From Streptomyces sp. NBC_01276 (lineage in GTDB: Bacteria > Actinomycetota > Actinomycetes > Streptomycetales > Streptomycetaceae), in NCBI RefSeq assembly GCF_041435355.1, contig NZ_CP108442.1:6384501-6448500 (forward strand): a stretch of 64,000 nucleotides of DNA, in the 5' to 3' direction. This document shows, piece by piece, positions 1 through 9,428 of this stretch. The first letter of the stretch is position 1; every line of letters begins with the position of its first letter. The notes under the pieces are model-generated. The model was not told where the DNA came from. It saw only the letters and a list, made by a program, of their open reading frames with translations, and searched no databases. The position numbers were made by a program, and so were the translations under genes.

Positions 1-86
1 CGGACCTCGTGGCCCGCCTCCCGCAGCCGGGCGGCGAGCGGGGTGCCCAGGGTGCCGGTGCCGCCGGTGACGACGATGGTGCTCAT
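1..86 (-). CDS. NAD(P)-binding NmrA/SDR-type protein, N-terminal fragment
   Basis: Only the first 28 codons lie in the window; the gene continues beyond base 1. The translation begins MSTIVVTGGTGTLGTPLAAR. The glycine pattern TGGTGTLG is the dinucleotide-binding turn of atypical short-chain dehydrogenases and NmrA-like sugar-epimerase folds. The ATG (complement of 84-86) has no strong ribosome binding site in view. The function cannot be narrowed from a fragment; an NAD(P)H-binding reductase or regulator is the inference. It is transcribed in the same direction as the chitinase, 150 bases downstream of that gene's stop. Confidence 0.75.
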   Translation of the reverse strand, partial: MSTIVVTGGTGTLGTPLAARLREAGHEV

Positions 87-235
87 GGTGTGCGGGTCCT
101 TCCGTCGGGAGTGCTCTCCCCCAGGTGACAGTCCGGCCCGCCGGAACGTGACACCCCGCGCCGGGGAGGACGCCGGAACGTGCGAGGACCCGGTGGCCGC
201 CGGGCCACCGGGTCCTCACGTGTCACGCGGGGGGA

Positions 236-2605
236 TCAGCAGGCTCCCTGGTCCTTCCAGACGCCCCAGTCGCCGGTGGTGCCGGGCTCCTCGTTCTGCG
301 TCCACCACTGGGCCTTCCAGGTGTGGCCCTTGTGGGAGACGAGGCTGCCGCTGTTGTAGACCGTGCCCGCCACGTACGCAGGGCTCGCGCAGGTCCCGCC
401 CGGAGGAGTGGTCGGGGGAGTGGTCGGCGGCGTCGTCGGGGGAGTGGTCGGCGGGGTGGTGGGAGGCGTGGTCGGGGGCGTGGTGGTGCCCGGTTCCACG
501 ACCGTCGTGCCGCGCGCCAGGTCGCCGGCCAGGGCGTACGTGGTGCCGGAGATGTTCACCGTCCAGTTGGAGGGGGTGGATACCGGCAGGTAGTAGTTGA
601 ACGCCAGGTCGACCGAGGCGCCGGGGGCCAGCGTCTGCCAGGCCGGCAGCTTCAGGGAGACCCGCTGGAAGTCCCCCTTCAGGCCGCCGACGTTGCTTCC
701 GCTGTGACCGGTGGAGATCACCTTCGTGCCGAAGCCGGACTGGTCCGAGGCGTTGGCCGGGGCTGAGGTCCCGTAGTCGAACTGGAACTCCGTGCCGCCG
801 GGCAGCGTGCTCTTCGTGTTGTTGGTGATCTTGAGCTTCGGGGTGATCGGGTAGTTGGAGTCGCCCAGCTTGAACTCGGTGAACTCCGTCTTGATGTCGA
901 CCGCCTGCGCCGGCAGGGCGGCGCCCGCCTTCTTCGCGCCGTACGGGGTGGCCGCCTTGAACTTGTCGTACATCAGGGAGGTGAGGGTGTCGCCCATCTC
1001 GTACTGGCCCTTGGCCGCGTTGTAGGAGTAGTCGCCCGCGAGCTCCCACACCATCGTGCCGCCGATGCCCTTGTCCACCACGTAGTCGGCCTTGGCGGCG
1101 ACGGACTGCTCGTCCTCCGTCGACAGGAAGACCTTCTTCTGCGCGTTCCACAGCCACGGCGCCACCAGGGTGGAGTCGTACTTGCGGGCGTAGGTGCCGG
1201 TCAGCGTGGTGTTCGCGGGGAAGCCGTACTTCGTGACGTAGTCGCCTACGACGCCCTTCTCCAGGTTCTTCGCGTGCCACATCGGGTTGGAGCCCGCCGG
1301 GGACTCGACGCCGTTGGTGTCCAGGTCGTGCCAGAGGTTGTCGATGCCGACCGCGCCGTCACCGCACTTGGTCAGGCCCGCGCCGGCCGGGCAGGTGGTG
1401 GCCGGGGCCCTGCCCCACAGGCCGTCCGTGCCGCCCTGCACGTTCTTGAAGCCGCGGGTGTAGTACGGCAGGCCGATGTTGATCCGGCCCGACGGCATGG
1501 ACCCGCGGAAGTAGTGGTAGGCCCAGTCGGTGTTCAGGTAGCCGGTGCCGCCGTACTGGGAGGTGGAGTAGACGCTCGCGGCGGCCAGCTCGCCGTCCTT
1601 GCCGTCGTCGAAGAGCGAGGCGTTGGGGCCGACGTACTCGTTCCAGGCGCCGTGCAGGTCGTAGGACATGATGTTGACGTAGTCCAGGTACTGCTGCATC
1701 TGGAAGGTCTCCATGCCCCGCAGCAGGTAGCCGGAGGAGGGGGCGGCGACGGAGAGCAGGTAGTGCCTGCCGTCGGCGGCGCCCGCGCGGTCGAGCCTCT
1801 CGCGCAGCGACTTCATCAGGGCCGCGTAGCCCTTGACGAGACCGGCCCGGCGGGCGTTGGACAGCTGCCAGTCCAGCGGGTTGCCCGCGTCCTTCATGGT
1901 GGTGGGGTACTCGTAGTCGATGTCGACGCCGTTGAAACCGTACGTGCGGATGAACTCCACCGAGGAGTCCGCGAAGGTGTCGATGCCCGCCTGGTTGACG
2001 GAGCCGTCGGCGTTGGTGGCCATCGAGTAGAAGCCGCCCGAGGCGACGCGGTTGCCGTCGTCGCCGAAGTACCCGCCGGTCTCCGCCCAGCCGCCCACGG
2101 AGATGAGCGTCTTGACGTTCGGGTACTGCTTCTTGAATTTGTTCAGGAGGTTGAAGTGGCCCTTGTAGGGGAGGGCCGGGTCCATCTCCGCGCCGGCGAC
2201 GCCGGGCCAGGTCATCCCGGTGGCGGCGTTGTTCGCGTTGTCCGCGCCGACCGAGATCTTGTTGTCGGCCCCGACGTGGGCGAAGGCGTAGTTCAGGTGG
2301 GTGACCTTGGACCACGGGACGTTGCCGGCGAGGTAGGCGGGGGTGCCGTCCTTGCCCGTACGCCAGCCGGTGAAGTAGCCGATGACGCGGCGCTGGTGGT
2401 CGGCGCCCATCTTCTCGCGGCCTTCGGAGTCGTAGACCGAGCAGTACGGGACGTCCACGCCGGCGGTCTTGTAGAGACCGTCGGGGCGACAGCCCTCGTT
2501 GTCGGCGGCGTGGGAGACGCCCGTCGAGAGCCCGCCGACCAGCAGTCCGGCGATCGCGGCGCCGGATGCCAGGAGCAGGGCTCTCGTACGTGTGGGGGAC
2601 GGCAT
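236..2605 (-). CDS. secreted GH18 chitinase with C-terminal CBM5/12
   Basis: Endo-acting chitinase, predicted 789 aa and exported. The ATG at 2605 follows an AGGAGG site; an upstream in-frame start would add 29 residues ahead of the signal peptide. Residues 1-34 are a signal peptide ending near SHA-AD. The GH18 barrel runs roughly 70-560. Its catalytic motif reads NGVDIDYE (acid Glu about 232), with Asn in place of the usual first Asp of DxxDxDxE. A beta-rich domain follows (about 590-705), then a Thr-Pro-Pro repeat linker (about 705-738) and a 50-residue chitin-binding module rich in Trp ([15 protein letters not shown]). The family releases chito-oligosaccharides outside the cell. The promoter carries chitinase-type direct repeats. 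The gene is divergent from the riboflavin operon. Confidence 0.96.
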   Translation of the reverse strand: MPSPTRTRALLLASGAAIAGLLVGGLSTGVSHAADNEGCRPDGLYKTAGVDVPYCSVYDSEGREKMGADHQRRVIGYFTGWRTGKDGTPAYLAGNVPWSKVTHLNYAFAHVGADNKISVGADNANNAATGMTWPGVAGAEMDPALPYKGHFNLLNKFKKQYPNVKTLISVGGWAETGGYFGDDGNRVASGGFYSMATNADGSVNQAGIDTFADSSVEFIRTYGFNGVDIDYEYPTTMKDAGNPLDWQLSNARRAGLVKGYAALMKSLRERLDRAGAADGRHYLLSVAAPSSGYLLRGMETFQMQQYLDYVNIMSYDLHGAWNEYVGPNASLFDDGKDGELAAASVYSTSQYGGTGYLNTDWAYHYFRGSMPSGRINIGLPYYTRGFKNVQGGTDGLWGRAPATTCPAGAGLTKCGDGAVGIDNLWHDLDTNGVESPAGSNPMWHAKNLEKGVVGDYVTKYGFPANTTLTGTYARKYDSTLVAPWLWNAQKKVFLSTEDEQSVAAKADYVVDKGIGGTMVWELAGDYSYNAAKGQYEMGDTLTSLMYDKFKAATPYGAKKAGAALPAQAVDIKTEFTEFKLGDSNYPITPKLKITNNTKSTLPGGTEFQFDYGTSAPANASDQSGFGTKVISTGHSGSNVGGLKGDFQRVSLKLPAWQTLAPGASVDLAFNYYLPVSTPSNWTVNISGTTYALAGDLARGTTVVEPGTTTPPTTPPTTPPTTPPTTPPTTPPTTPPGGTCASPAYVAGTVYNSGSLVSHKGHTWKAQWWTQNEEPGTTGDWGVWKDQGAC

Positions 2606-2727
2606 GGTGCCTCCTGGGGAGGGGAGGATGGCAGGACACAACGTGCGGCAACGAGCAGGAACGTGGCGCTGGTTGGCCCGTGACGTGCGCACGTCGGCAG
2701 GCCGGCTCCCCGGGGAAGATGAAGGGA

Positions 2728-2756
2728 ACGTTAAGAGGACTAGACCAACCCGTCAA
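2728..2756 (-). promoter_or_regulatory. probable chitinase promoter
   Basis: On the minus strand TTGACG (2751-2756) is separated by exactly 17 bases from TAACGT (2728-2733), a good match to a sigma-70/HrdB-type promoter. It lies about 120 bases upstream of the chitinase ATG. It overlaps one of the two 12-bp direct repeats and abuts the other, as in described Streptomyces chitinase promoters. The transcription start is inferred, not shown. Confidence 0.7.
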
Positions 2757-2769
2757 TAGGTCTGGACCA
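2736..2769 (-). promoter_or_regulatory. pair of 12-bp direct repeats (chitinase operator, DasR-like)
   Basis: Read on the minus strand the two copies are TGGTCCAGACCT (2758-2769) and TGGTCTAGTCCT (2736-2747), 22 bases apart, so on the same face of the helix. The first is identical to the direct repeat known from S. plicatus/S. lividans chitinase promoters. It also resembles the DasR responsive element, whose core is TGGTCTAGACCA. The inference is chitin or N-acetylglucosamine induction with glucose repression. Confidence 0.8.
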
Positions 2770-2910
2770 AAGCCGGGTGCGGGGGTGTCCACGGGTGCGG
2801 GTGGCGCGACTGCGCCGCTCAAGAACGGCTGGTTTGTGACCCAGGCCACAGCGCTTCACCCGCATGGCCCCCGATCCCCCGTGGCACACTGGCCGTAGTA
2901 CCAGTAGCAG

Positions 2911-3034
2911 CGCACTCCGGGGTCGGTGTAATTCCGAACCGGCGGTATAGTCCGCGACCCGTCCGCATCCAGCGGCCGGTTGACCAGGTGAAATTCCTGG
3001 ACCGACGGTTAAAGTCCGGATGGGAGGCAGTGCG
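2911..3034 (+). promoter_or_regulatory. FMN riboswitch (RFN element)
   Basis: The conserved RFN blocks occur in order: GGTCGGTGTAATTCCGAACC, GGCGGTATAGTCCGCGA, a variable arm, CCAGGTGAAATTCCTGG, then ACCGACGGTTAAAGTCCGGAT and GGGAGG. The closing stem pairs CGCAC (2911-2915) with GTGCG (3030-3034). The element binds FMN and lowers expression of the riboflavin genes that follow. About 170 bases lie between it and ribD (3035-3207). I could not see an unambiguous terminator with a U-run there, so translational control or a GC-rich terminator are both possible. Confidence 0.96.
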
Positions 3035-3207
3035 CGGCGGGCCAGTCACCGGTACGCCGCCGTCGGCGGTCCATCGGCGTTTCCCCAAGGGACACGTGTC
3101 AGACGGACCGTGTTCCCGGCCTCGGCGTTCCCGCGTGTGCTCACCCGCTTCATCTGTCGTATCCCGACAGGCCCCGGAGTCCGTGCCCGATGAGGCAGGA
3201 GGACCCG

Positions 3208-4329
3208 GTGGCGAACCACGCCGACGCGAACGCAGTACACGGCACCGACGTGCCCGCCATGAGGCGTGCCATCGAGCTCGCCGCCCGCGGCCTCGGCTCC
3301 ACCAGCCCCAACCCCGTCGTCGGCTGCGTGATCACCGACCCCTCCGGCGCCGTCGTGGGCGAGGGCTGGCACGAACGGGCAGGCGGCCCGCACGCCGAGG
3401 TCCACGCCCTGCGCCAGGCGGGCGCGGCGGCCCGCGGCGGCACCGCGTACGTCACCCTCGAACCCTGCAACCACACCGGCCGCACGGGCCCCTGCGCCCA
3501 GGCCCTGATCGAGGCCGGCGTCACCCGCGTGCTCTACGCCGTGGCCGACCCGAACCCGCAGGCCAGCGGCGGTGGCGCCACCCTGCGCGCGGCGGGGATC
3601 ACCGCCGAGGGCGGACTGCTCCGCGCGGAGGCCGAGGCGGGCAACGCCGCCTGGCTGACCTCCGTACGGCTCGGCCGCCCCCACGTCACCTGGAAGTACG
3701 CCGCCACCCTCGACGGCCGCAGCGCCGCCGCGGACGGCACCAGCCGGTGGATCACCTCCGCCGAGTCCCGGGCCGACGTCCACCGGCTGCGCGCCGAGTG
3801 CGACGCCGTCCTCGTCGGCGGCGGCACCCTGCGCGAGGACGACCCACACCTCGCCGTCCGCGGCGTCGTGGGCGCGACCCAGCCCCTGCGGATCGCCCTC
3901 GACACCCACGCCACCGTGCTGCCCACCGCCCGCATCCTCGACGACGCCGCACCCACCCTGATCGTCGTCGGCGAGGACGCCGACACCCGGCACCTGCCCG
4001 GTGTCGAGGTCCTGCGCATGCCGCTGCGCGACGGCCACATCGGCGTCCACGACCTGCTCGGCCGGCTCTACGCCCGCGGCGTGCGCTCCCTCTTCCTGGA
4101 AGGCGGACCCACCCTCGCGGGCACCTTCCTGCGGGCCGGAGCCGTCGACCGGGTGATCGGCTACCTCGCCCCGGCCCTCCTCGGCGCGGGCCCCGCCGCC
4201 CTCGCCGGCGCCGGCGTGGACACCATCTCCGACGCGGTGCGCCTCGACCTCACCGAGGCCGTCCGCGTCGGCCCCGATCTCCGCATCACCGCAGTCCCCA
4301 CCGTCCGCACGCCCCTCAAGGAGCACTGA
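3208..4329 (+). CDS. ribD: bifunctional pyrimidine deaminase/reductase RibD
   Basis: Catalyses deamination of the GTP-derived diaminopyrimidine and then reduction of its ribosyl side chain, steps two and three of riboflavin synthesis. The 373-aa protein has an N-terminal cytidine-deaminase-like domain with the zinc signature HAEVHALRQ (about 61-69) and [11 protein letters not shown] (about 86-96). A RibD C-terminal reductase domain follows, with [11 protein letters not shown] near the end. The GTG at 3208 is preferred because AGGAGGA lies five bases upstream; the in-frame ATG at 3190 would put that site inside the gene. It is the first gene of the riboswitch-led operon, and its stop is immediately followed by the ribE start. 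Confidence 0.95.
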   Translation: MANHADANAVHGTDVPAMRRAIELAARGLGSTSPNPVVGCVITDPSGAVVGEGWHERAGGPHAEVHALRQAGAAARGGTAYVTLEPCNHTGRTGPCAQALIEAGVTRVLYAVADPNPQASGGGATLRAAGITAEGGLLRAEAEAGNAAWLTSVRLGRPHVTWKYAATLDGRSAAADGTSRWITSAESRADVHRLRAECDAVLVGGGTLREDDPHLAVRGVVGATQPLRIALDTHATVLPTARILDDAAPTLIVVGEDADTRHLPGVEVLRMPLRDGHIGVHDLLGRLYARGVRSLFLEGGPTLAGTFLRAGAVDRVIGYLAPALLGAGPAALAGAGVDTISDAVRLDLTEAVRVGPDLRITAVPTVRTPLKEH

Positions 4330-4968
4330 GTGTTCACCGGAATCGTCGAAGAACTGGGCGAGGTCACCGCCGTCGAGCAGCTCGCCGAAGCCTCCCGCTT
4401 CCGCCTGCGCGGCCCCGTGGTGACCGAGGACGCCAAGCACGGCGACTCGATCGCCGTCAACGGCGTCTGCCTGACCGTCGTGGAGACCGCCGACGGCGAG
4501 TTCACCGCCGACGTCATGCAGGAGACCCTCGACCGCTCCAGCCTCGGTGCGCTGACCGCGGGCTCCCGGGTCAACCTGGAGCGCCCCATGGCCCTCGGCG
4601 GACGCCTCGGCGGCCACCTCGTCCAGGGCCACGTGGACGGCACCGGCGAGATCCTCTCCCGTACCCCTTCGGAGCACTGGGAGCTCGTCCGGATCGCGCT
4701 CCCGGAGAAGCTTTCAAGGTACGTCGTAGAGAAGGGCTCTATCACTGTGGACGGCGTCAGCCTCACCGTGGTCGAGGCCGCCGCCGACTCCTTCACCATC
4801 AGCCTCATCCCCACCACCCTCGCGCTGACCACCCTGGGCATCAAGCAGCCCGGTGAGCCGGTCAACCTCGAAGTCGACGTCCTCGCGAAGTACGTCGAGC
4901 GCCTCCTCGCGGCCGGCGTGGACCCCCTGGCAGCGACCCCCAACGACACGGAGGAAACGGACCGGTGA
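4330..4968 (+). CDS. ribE: riboflavin synthase (alpha subunit type)
   Basis: Last step of riboflavin synthesis: dismutation of two 6,7-dimethyl-8-ribityllumazine molecules. The 212-aa protein shows the internal duplication of the family. The first half starts [10 protein letters not shown] and carries GVCLTVVE; the second half carries GVSLTVVE. The start is GTG directly after the ribD stop with no gap, which implies translational coupling. Length matches the usual 200-220 aa. Trimer formation and cytosolic location are family knowledge. Confidence 0.96.
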   Translation: MFTGIVEELGEVTAVEQLAEASRFRLRGPVVTEDAKHGDSIAVNGVCLTVVETADGEFTADVMQETLDRSSLGALTAGSRVNLERPMALGGRLGGHLVQGHVDGTGEILSRTPSEHWELVRIALPEKLSRYVVEKGSITVDGVSLTVVEAAADSFTISLIPTTLALTTLGIKQPGEPVNLEVDVLAKYVERLLAAGVDPLAATPNDTEETDR

Positions 4969-5618
4969 GCGCCCTGACCTGGCTGAACTCCGAAGCCTTC
5001 ACCGCCTTCGGCCAGAAGATCATCTGGTCGGACGCGATCGGCAACACCATGGGCCTGGCCGCCCTCGCCCTCGGCTGGCGGCGTTCCATATGGACCTGGC
5101 CGACCCAGTTCCTCTCCGGCGCCATCCTCTTCGTCGCGTTCGCCGCCGGGCACCTCTCCGGCAACGCCGGCAAGCAGGTCGTCGTCATGGTGGTCGCCCT
5201 GTGGGGCTGGACGATGTGGAGCCGCGGCAAGCGGCAGGCCCAGGACGCCTCCCTGGCCGTCCGCTTCGCCACCTGGCGCGAGCGCGGCCTGCTCCTCGGC
5301 GCCGCCGCCGTCGGCACGCTGGCCGTCACCGGGCTGTTCACCCTCTACCCGTGGATGTCCTGGAACCCGCTGCCGGACGCCTACATCTTCGTCGGCACCA
5401 TCGTCGCCATGTACGCCCAGGCCAAGGGACTCGTCGAGTTCTGGTTCGCCTGGCTGCTCGTCGACGCGGTCGGCGTCCCCCTCGCCTTCACCAGCGGCTA
5501 CGCCTTCTCCGCCTTCGTCTACGTGATCTACGGAGCCCTCGTGCTCTGGGGCGCCTACGACTGGTACCAGCGCTCGCGCACCACCCCCGCCCCGGCCCTC
5601 GAAGGAGCAACGGCATGA
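4965..5618 (+). CDS. ribM: RibM/PnuC-family flavin transporter
   Basis: A 217-aa membrane protein of the PnuC (nicotinamide mononucleotide transporter) family with about seven hydrophobic segments. Aromatic- and glycine-rich stretches typical of PnuC include the [13 protein letters not shown] region and a late [16 protein letters not shown] helix. Its GTG overlaps the ribE stop by four bases and its own stop overlaps the ribAB start, so it is fully embedded in the riboflavin operon. That context and the FMN riboswitch argue for riboflavin uptake, as shown for RibM of Streptomyces davaonensis and Corynebacterium glutamicum, rather than nicotinamide mononucleotide uptake. Substrate is inferred. 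Confidence 0.88.
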   Translation: MSALTWLNSEAFTAFGQKIIWSDAIGNTMGLAALALGWRRSIWTWPTQFLSGAILFVAFAAGHLSGNAGKQVVVMVVALWGWTMWSRGKRQAQDASLAVRFATWRERGLLLGAAAVGTLAVTGLFTLYPWMSWNPLPDAYIFVGTIVAMYAQAKGLVEFWFAWLLVDAVGVPLAFTSGYAFSAFVYVIYGALVLWGAYDWYQRSRTTPAPALEGATA

Positions 5619-6916
5619 CCCCCCTCAAGCCCGTGCCCGACGTCCCCGAATCCGGCCCGCAGGAGACCTTCCTCCTCGACCCCGTCGAGCAGGCCATCCG
5701 CGACATCGCCGCCGGCCGCCCCGTGGTCGTCGTCGACGACGAGGACCGCGAGAACGAGGGCGACCTCGTCATCGCCGCCGAGAAGGCCACCCCCGAGATC
5801 ATCGCGTTCATGATGAGCGAGTGCCGCGGCCTGATCTGCGCCCCCATGGAGGGCCCGGAGCTGGACCGCCTGGAACTCCCGCAGATGGTCCGGCACAACA
5901 CCGAGTCGATGCAGACGGCCTTCACCGTCTCCGTCGACGCGAGCGGCGCCCACGGCGTCACCACCGGCATCTCCGCCGCCGACCGCGCCACCACCCTGCG
6001 CCTGCTCGCCAACGGCACCTCCGAGGCCGCGGACTTCGTCCGCCCCGGCCACGTCTTCCCGCTGCGCGCCAAGCCCGGCGGCGTGCTGGTCCGCAACGGC
6101 CACACCGAGGCCGCCGTCGACCTCGCCCGCCTCGCGGGCCTGCGCCCGGCCGGCGCCATCGTGGAGATCGCCGGCGAGGACGGCGTCATGCTGCGCCTGC
6201 CCGAGCTGATCCCCTTCGCCCGCAAGCACGGCCTGACGATCATCTCCATCGAGGACCTGATCGCCTTCCGCCGCTCCGCCGAGCCGACCGTCCGGCGCGA
6301 GGCCGAGGTCAGCCTGCCGACCGCCGCCGGCGAGTTCACCGCGTACGGCTTCCGCTCCACCGTCGACGGCGTCGAGCACGTCGCCCTCGTCCACGGCGAG
6401 GTCGGCGACGGCGAGGACGTCCTGGTCCGGATGCACTCCGAATGCCTGACCGGCGACATCTTCCAGTCCCAGCGCTGCGACTGCGGCCCCCAGCTCCAGG
6501 CCGCCATGGCCCGCATCCAGGCCGAGGGCCGCGGGGTGGTCGTCTACCTGCGCGGCCACGAGGGCCGGGGCATCGGCCTGCTGTCCAAGCTGCGCGCCTA
6601 CGAGCTCCAGGAGCGCGGTCGCGACACGCTGGACGCCAACCTGGAACTCGGCCTCCCCGCCGACGCCCGCGACTACGGGGCCGGCGCCCAGATCCTCGCC
6701 GACCTCGGCGTGCGCAGCGTCCGGCTGCTGACCAACAACCCCGACAAGTCCGACGCGCTCGTCCGCCACGGCATCGCCGTCAGCGGCCGGGAGCAGATGC
6801 CCATCGAGGCCGGCGAGCACAACCTGCGCTACCTGCGCACCAAGCGCGACCGGATGGGCCACGACCTGCCCTGGCTGGAGGGGGCCGTCCCCACCTCCGC
6901 CTGCGGCAACCAGTGA
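5615..6916 (+). CDS. ribAB: bifunctional DHBP synthase / GTP cyclohydrolase II
   Basis: Supplies both starting branches of riboflavin synthesis: 3,4-dihydroxy-2-butanone 4-phosphate from ribulose 5-phosphate, and the diaminopyrimidine from GTP. The 433-aa protein has the RibB domain first, with [16 protein letters not shown] near residue 45 and the acidic metal site. From about residue 225 it has the RibA domain, with the zinc ligands in [17 protein letters not shown] and the [10 protein letters not shown] loop. The ATG overlaps the ribM stop by four bases and is preceded by GAAGGAG. Length fits the fused family. Confidence 0.96.
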   Translation: MTPLKPVPDVPESGPQETFLLDPVEQAIRDIAAGRPVVVVDDEDRENEGDLVIAAEKATPEIIAFMMSECRGLICAPMEGPELDRLELPQMVRHNTESMQTAFTVSVDASGAHGVTTGISAADRATTLRLLANGTSEAADFVRPGHVFPLRAKPGGVLVRNGHTEAAVDLARLAGLRPAGAIVEIAGEDGVMLRLPELIPFARKHGLTIISIEDLIAFRRSAEPTVRREAEVSLPTAAGEFTAYGFRSTVDGVEHVALVHGEVGDGEDVLVRMHSECLTGDIFQSQRCDCGPQLQAAMARIQAEGRGVVVYLRGHEGRGIGLLSKLRAYELQERGRDTLDANLELGLPADARDYGAGAQILADLGVRSVRLLTNNPDKSDALVRHGIAVSGREQMPIEAGEHNLRYLRTKRDRMGHDLPWLEGAVPTSACGNQ

Positions 6917-6917
6917 C

Positions 6918-6943
6918 CCCGTCACACACACCCGTCACACACA
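6918..6943 (+). repeat. 13-bp tandem duplication between ribAB and ribH
   Basis: CCCGTCACACACA occurs twice in direct tandem, followed by a third partial copy CCCGTAC. It fills most of the 64-base gap and lies upstream of the ribH ribosome binding site GAGGAG. Probably a slippage duplication; no role is evident. Confidence 0.7.
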
Positions 6944-6980
6944 CCCGTACCACCACCACGAAGAACCGAGGAGCAGAGCT

Positions 6981-7466
6981 GTGAGCGGCAAGGGCGCACC
7001 CGAACTGAGCGTGAAGAACTGCGGAGACCTCCGGGTGGCCGTGATCGCGGCCCAGTGGCACGAGAAGGTCATGGACGGACTCGTCGACGGCGCCCTGCGG
7101 GCCCTGCACGAGCTGGGCATCGACGAGCCCACCCTGCTCCGCGTCCCCGGCAGCTTCGAGCTGCCGGTCGTGGCGAAGGTACTCGCCGGTCGCGGTTACG
7201 ATGCCATCGTCGCCCTCGGAGTGGTCATCCGCGGCGGCACCCCGCACTTCGACTACGTCTGCCAGGGCGTCACCCAAGGCCTGGTACAGGTGTCGATCGA
7301 CACCGGAGTCCCCGTTGGCTTCGGCGTCTTGACCTGCGACAACGATGAGCAGGCGCTGGACCGCGCCGGACTCGAAGGGTCGAACGAGGACAAGGGGCAC
7401 GAAGCGGTCACCGCCGCCGTCTCCACCGCCATGACCCTGCGGACCGTCAGCGAACCCTGGCGCTGA
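6981..7466 (+). CDS. ribH: 6,7-dimethyl-8-ribityllumazine synthase
   Basis: Condenses the RibA/RibD pyrimidine product with dihydroxybutanone phosphate to form lumazine, the substrate of RibE. The 161-aa protein has the family motifs [12 protein letters not shown] (about 52-63) and [17 protein letters not shown] with the catalytic His (about 82-98). It starts with GTG, with GAGGAG seven bases upstream. The family assembles into pentamers or 60-mer capsids in the cytosol. It is the last gene of the rib operon; hisE follows after 35 bases and may be co-transcribed. Confidence 0.96.
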   Translation: MSGKGAPELSVKNCGDLRVAVIAAQWHEKVMDGLVDGALRALHELGIDEPTLLRVPGSFELPVVAKVLAGRGYDAIVALGVVIRGGTPHFDYVCQGVTQGLVQVSIDTGVPVGFGVLTCDNDEQALDRAGLEGSNEDKGHEAVTAAVSTAMTLRTVSEPWR

Positions 7467-7501
7467 GCGCCGGCGCGGGACCCCTTATTCTGAGGACCAT
7501 C

Positions 7502-7780
7502 ATGGCGAACAATCCCAAGACCTTCGAGGAGCTCTTCACCGAGCTCCAGCTCAAGGCCGCCAACGGCGACCCCAGCACCTCGCGCACCGCCGAGCTCGTC
7601 GGCAAGGGCGTCCATGCCATCGGCAAGAAGGTCGTCGAGGAGGCCGCCGAGGTCTGGATGGCCGCCGAGTACGAGGGCAAGGAAGCCGCCGCCGAAGAGA
7701 TCTCCCAGCTGCTGTACCACGTTCAGGTGATGATGGTGGCGCGCGGGATCTCCCTCGACGACGTCTACGCGCACCTCTAG
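7502..7780 (+). CDS. hisE: phosphoribosyl-ATP pyrophosphatase
   Basis: Second step of histidine synthesis, removal of pyrophosphate from phosphoribosyl-ATP. The 92-aa all-helical MazG-type protein has the signature [19 protein letters not shown] with the acidic Mg-binding residues, and ends in [20 protein letters not shown] precedes the ATG. It is a stand-alone HisE, not fused to HisI, and is paired with hisG. Those two genes sit apart from the rest of the his genes, as is usual in actinobacteria. Confidence 0.95.
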   Translation: MANNPKTFEELFTELQLKAANGDPSTSRTAELVGKGVHAIGKKVVEEAAEVWMAAEYEGKEAAAEEISQLLYHVQVMMVARGISLDDVYAHL

Positions 7781-7862
7781 GCCGCAGCTCCTCGCCGCGG
7801 GTCCCGCGCCCGCACGCCCACGCACCCCTTTCGCATCCACGCCACGCACCCAAGGAAGCCCC

Positions 7863-8711
7863 ATGCTGCGCATCGCCGTCCCCAACAAGGGTTCACTCTC
7901 CGGACCGGCGTCGGCGATGCTCCATGAGGCCGGCTACCGCCAGCGCAAGGAGTCCAAGGAACTCGTCACGGTCGACCCCGACAACGAGGTCGAGTTCTTC
8001 TACCTCCGCCCGAAGGACATCGCGATCTACGTCGCGTCGGGCAAGCTCGACATCGGCATCACCGGCCGCGACCTGCTGCTCGACTCCGGGGCCAACGCCG
8101 AGGAGATCCTGCCGCTGAACTTCGGCCGGTCCACCTTCCGCTACGCCACCAAGCCCGGCACCGCCAAGGGCCCCGAGGACTTCGGCGGCATGACGATCGC
8201 CACCTCCTACGAGGGCATCGTCGCCAAGCACCTCGCCGACCAGGGCATCGACGCCTCCGTCGTCCACCTGGACGGCGCCGTCGAGACCGCCATCGAACTG
8301 GGCGTCGCGCAGGTCATCGCCGACGTCGTCGAGACCGGCACCAGCCTGCGCAACGCCGGCCTGGAGGTCATCGGCGAGCCGATCCTCAAGTCCGAGGCCA
8401 CCGTCATCCGCCGTACCGGCGCCGGCGTCGACGAGCCCAAGGTCGCGCAGTTCCTGCGCCGCCTCCAGGGCGTCCTCGTGGCCCGCAGCTACGTGATGAT
8501 GGACTACGACTGCCGCGCCGAGCACCTGGAGCGCGCCGTCGCCCTCACCCCGGGCCTGGAGTCGCCGACGATCTCCCCGCTCCACAACGAGGGCTGGGTC
8601 GCCGTCCGCGCCATGGTCCCCGCCAAGGAAGCCCAGCGGATCATGGACGACCTGTACGAGCTCGGCGCCCGTGCGATCCTCACCACCTCGATCCACGCCT
8701 GCCGGCTCTGA
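7863..8711 (+). CDS. hisG: ATP phosphoribosyltransferase (long form)
   Basis: First committed step of histidine synthesis, joining ATP and PRPP. The 282-aa length indicates the hexameric long form with a C-terminal histidine-binding regulatory domain. The N-terminus LRIAVPNKGSLSG is the expected ATP/PRPP-binding start. The LDIGITGRDLL stretch and the loop near GVAQVIADVVETGTSL are diagnostic. The final 75 residues form the feedback domain (LHNEGWVAVRAMV). It follows hisE by 82 bases; an AAGGAAG site precedes the ATG. Confidence 0.96.
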   Translation: MLRIAVPNKGSLSGPASAMLHEAGYRQRKESKELVTVDPDNEVEFFYLRPKDIAIYVASGKLDIGITGRDLLLDSGANAEEILPLNFGRSTFRYATKPGTAKGPEDFGGMTIATSYEGIVAKHLADQGIDASVVHLDGAVETAIELGVAQVIADVVETGTSLRNAGLEVIGEPILKSEATVIRRTGAGVDEPKVAQFLRRLQGVLVARSYVMMDYDCRAEHLERAVALTPGLESPTISPLHNEGWVAVRAMVPAKEAQRIMDDLYELGARAILTTSIHACRL

Positions 8712-8763
8712 CCCGTACGCCGTCCCGATCCGTACGCCCCCTCCAGAAGGCATCACCAGCGCC

Positions 8764-9228
8764 ATGAGCGAGTCCGCCGCCCCGTCCGCCCCACCCGCCC
8801 TGCCGGTCACCTTCCGGCCGACCCGCACCCGGGCGGTGCTGCTGGGCGTCGGGCTCGCCATGTTCGCCACGATCACCGCGATCGCGCTGCTCCTGGAGAG
8901 CCTCAGCCCCGGCGAACGGGTCAGCTTCATCGTCACCGCCGCACTGATGTCCTCCGTCCTCGTCCTGCTCAGCCGCCCCAAGGTGGTCGCGGACGAGACG
9001 GGCGTCACCGTGGTCAACCTGACCACCACCCGCCGCCTCGAATGGCCGCAGATCCTGCGGGTCAACCTCCGCCCCGGCGACCCCTGGGTGTTCCTGGACC
9101 TCAGCGACGGCACCAGCCTGCCCGTCCTCGGCATCCAGCCCGGCATCGCCAGGGCCCGCGCGATCGACGACGCCCGCGCCCTGCGCGCCCTCGCCGAGAC
9201 CAGGGGAAGCGGCGCCACCGGCAGCTGA
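8764..9228 (+). CDS. PH-domain membrane protein
   Basis: Predicted 154 aa. The ATG at 8764 is chosen over an in-frame start overlapping hisG because it gives the compact family form starting MSESAAPSAPP. Two hydrophobic segments follow (about 22-45 and 50-68). A C-terminal bacterial PH-like domain contains VTVVNLTTTRRLEW and DPWVFLDLSDGTSLPVLGIQ, the pattern of small actinobacterial PH proteins often found beside hisG. Role unknown; membrane anchoring is inferred. It is likely the last gene of the transcription unit. Confidence 0.8.
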   Translation: MSESAAPSAPPALPVTFRPTRTRAVLLGVGLAMFATITAIALLLESLSPGERVSFIVTAALMSSVLVLLSRPKVVADETGVTVVNLTTTRRLEWPQILRVNLRPGDPWVFLDLSDGTSLPVLGIQPGIARARAIDDARALRALAETRGSGATGS

Positions 9229-9428
9229 GCCCGCCCGGTCTCCTCGCTGCGTCCCATTGCGGCCGCGATCTCAATGACTAACCTGGTGGCGGGGCGCGCA
9301 CGTGCGCCCTCCCACCCGCCCCGGGACCCCGTGGCCCGTGGGCACCTTCGACCAGAGGAGTGACTCCCTCCAGCAATGGACGGATCGTCCGGTAGTACCC
9401 GCGCCGCCCTCCCCGCGGAGGCGGCGGC

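Noticed and set aside
404..487. Regular 12-base repeats that could be read as a small repeat array
   Set aside because: They are in frame within the chitinase and encode its Thr-Thr-Pro-Pro linker; not a CRISPR array.
1274..2683. 469-codon open frame on the plus strand opposite the chitinase gene
   Set aside because: It lies fully antisense to a gene with complete GH18 motifs, and its product is a Val/Gly/Ala-rich string without domains. Such frames are expected in high-GC DNA.
9229..9428. Possible Mg-sensing M-box riboswitch upstream of the CNNM genes
   Set aside because: I could not match the conserved M-box blocks; only ordinary GC-rich hairpins are seen. A covariance scan for RF00380 would decide.
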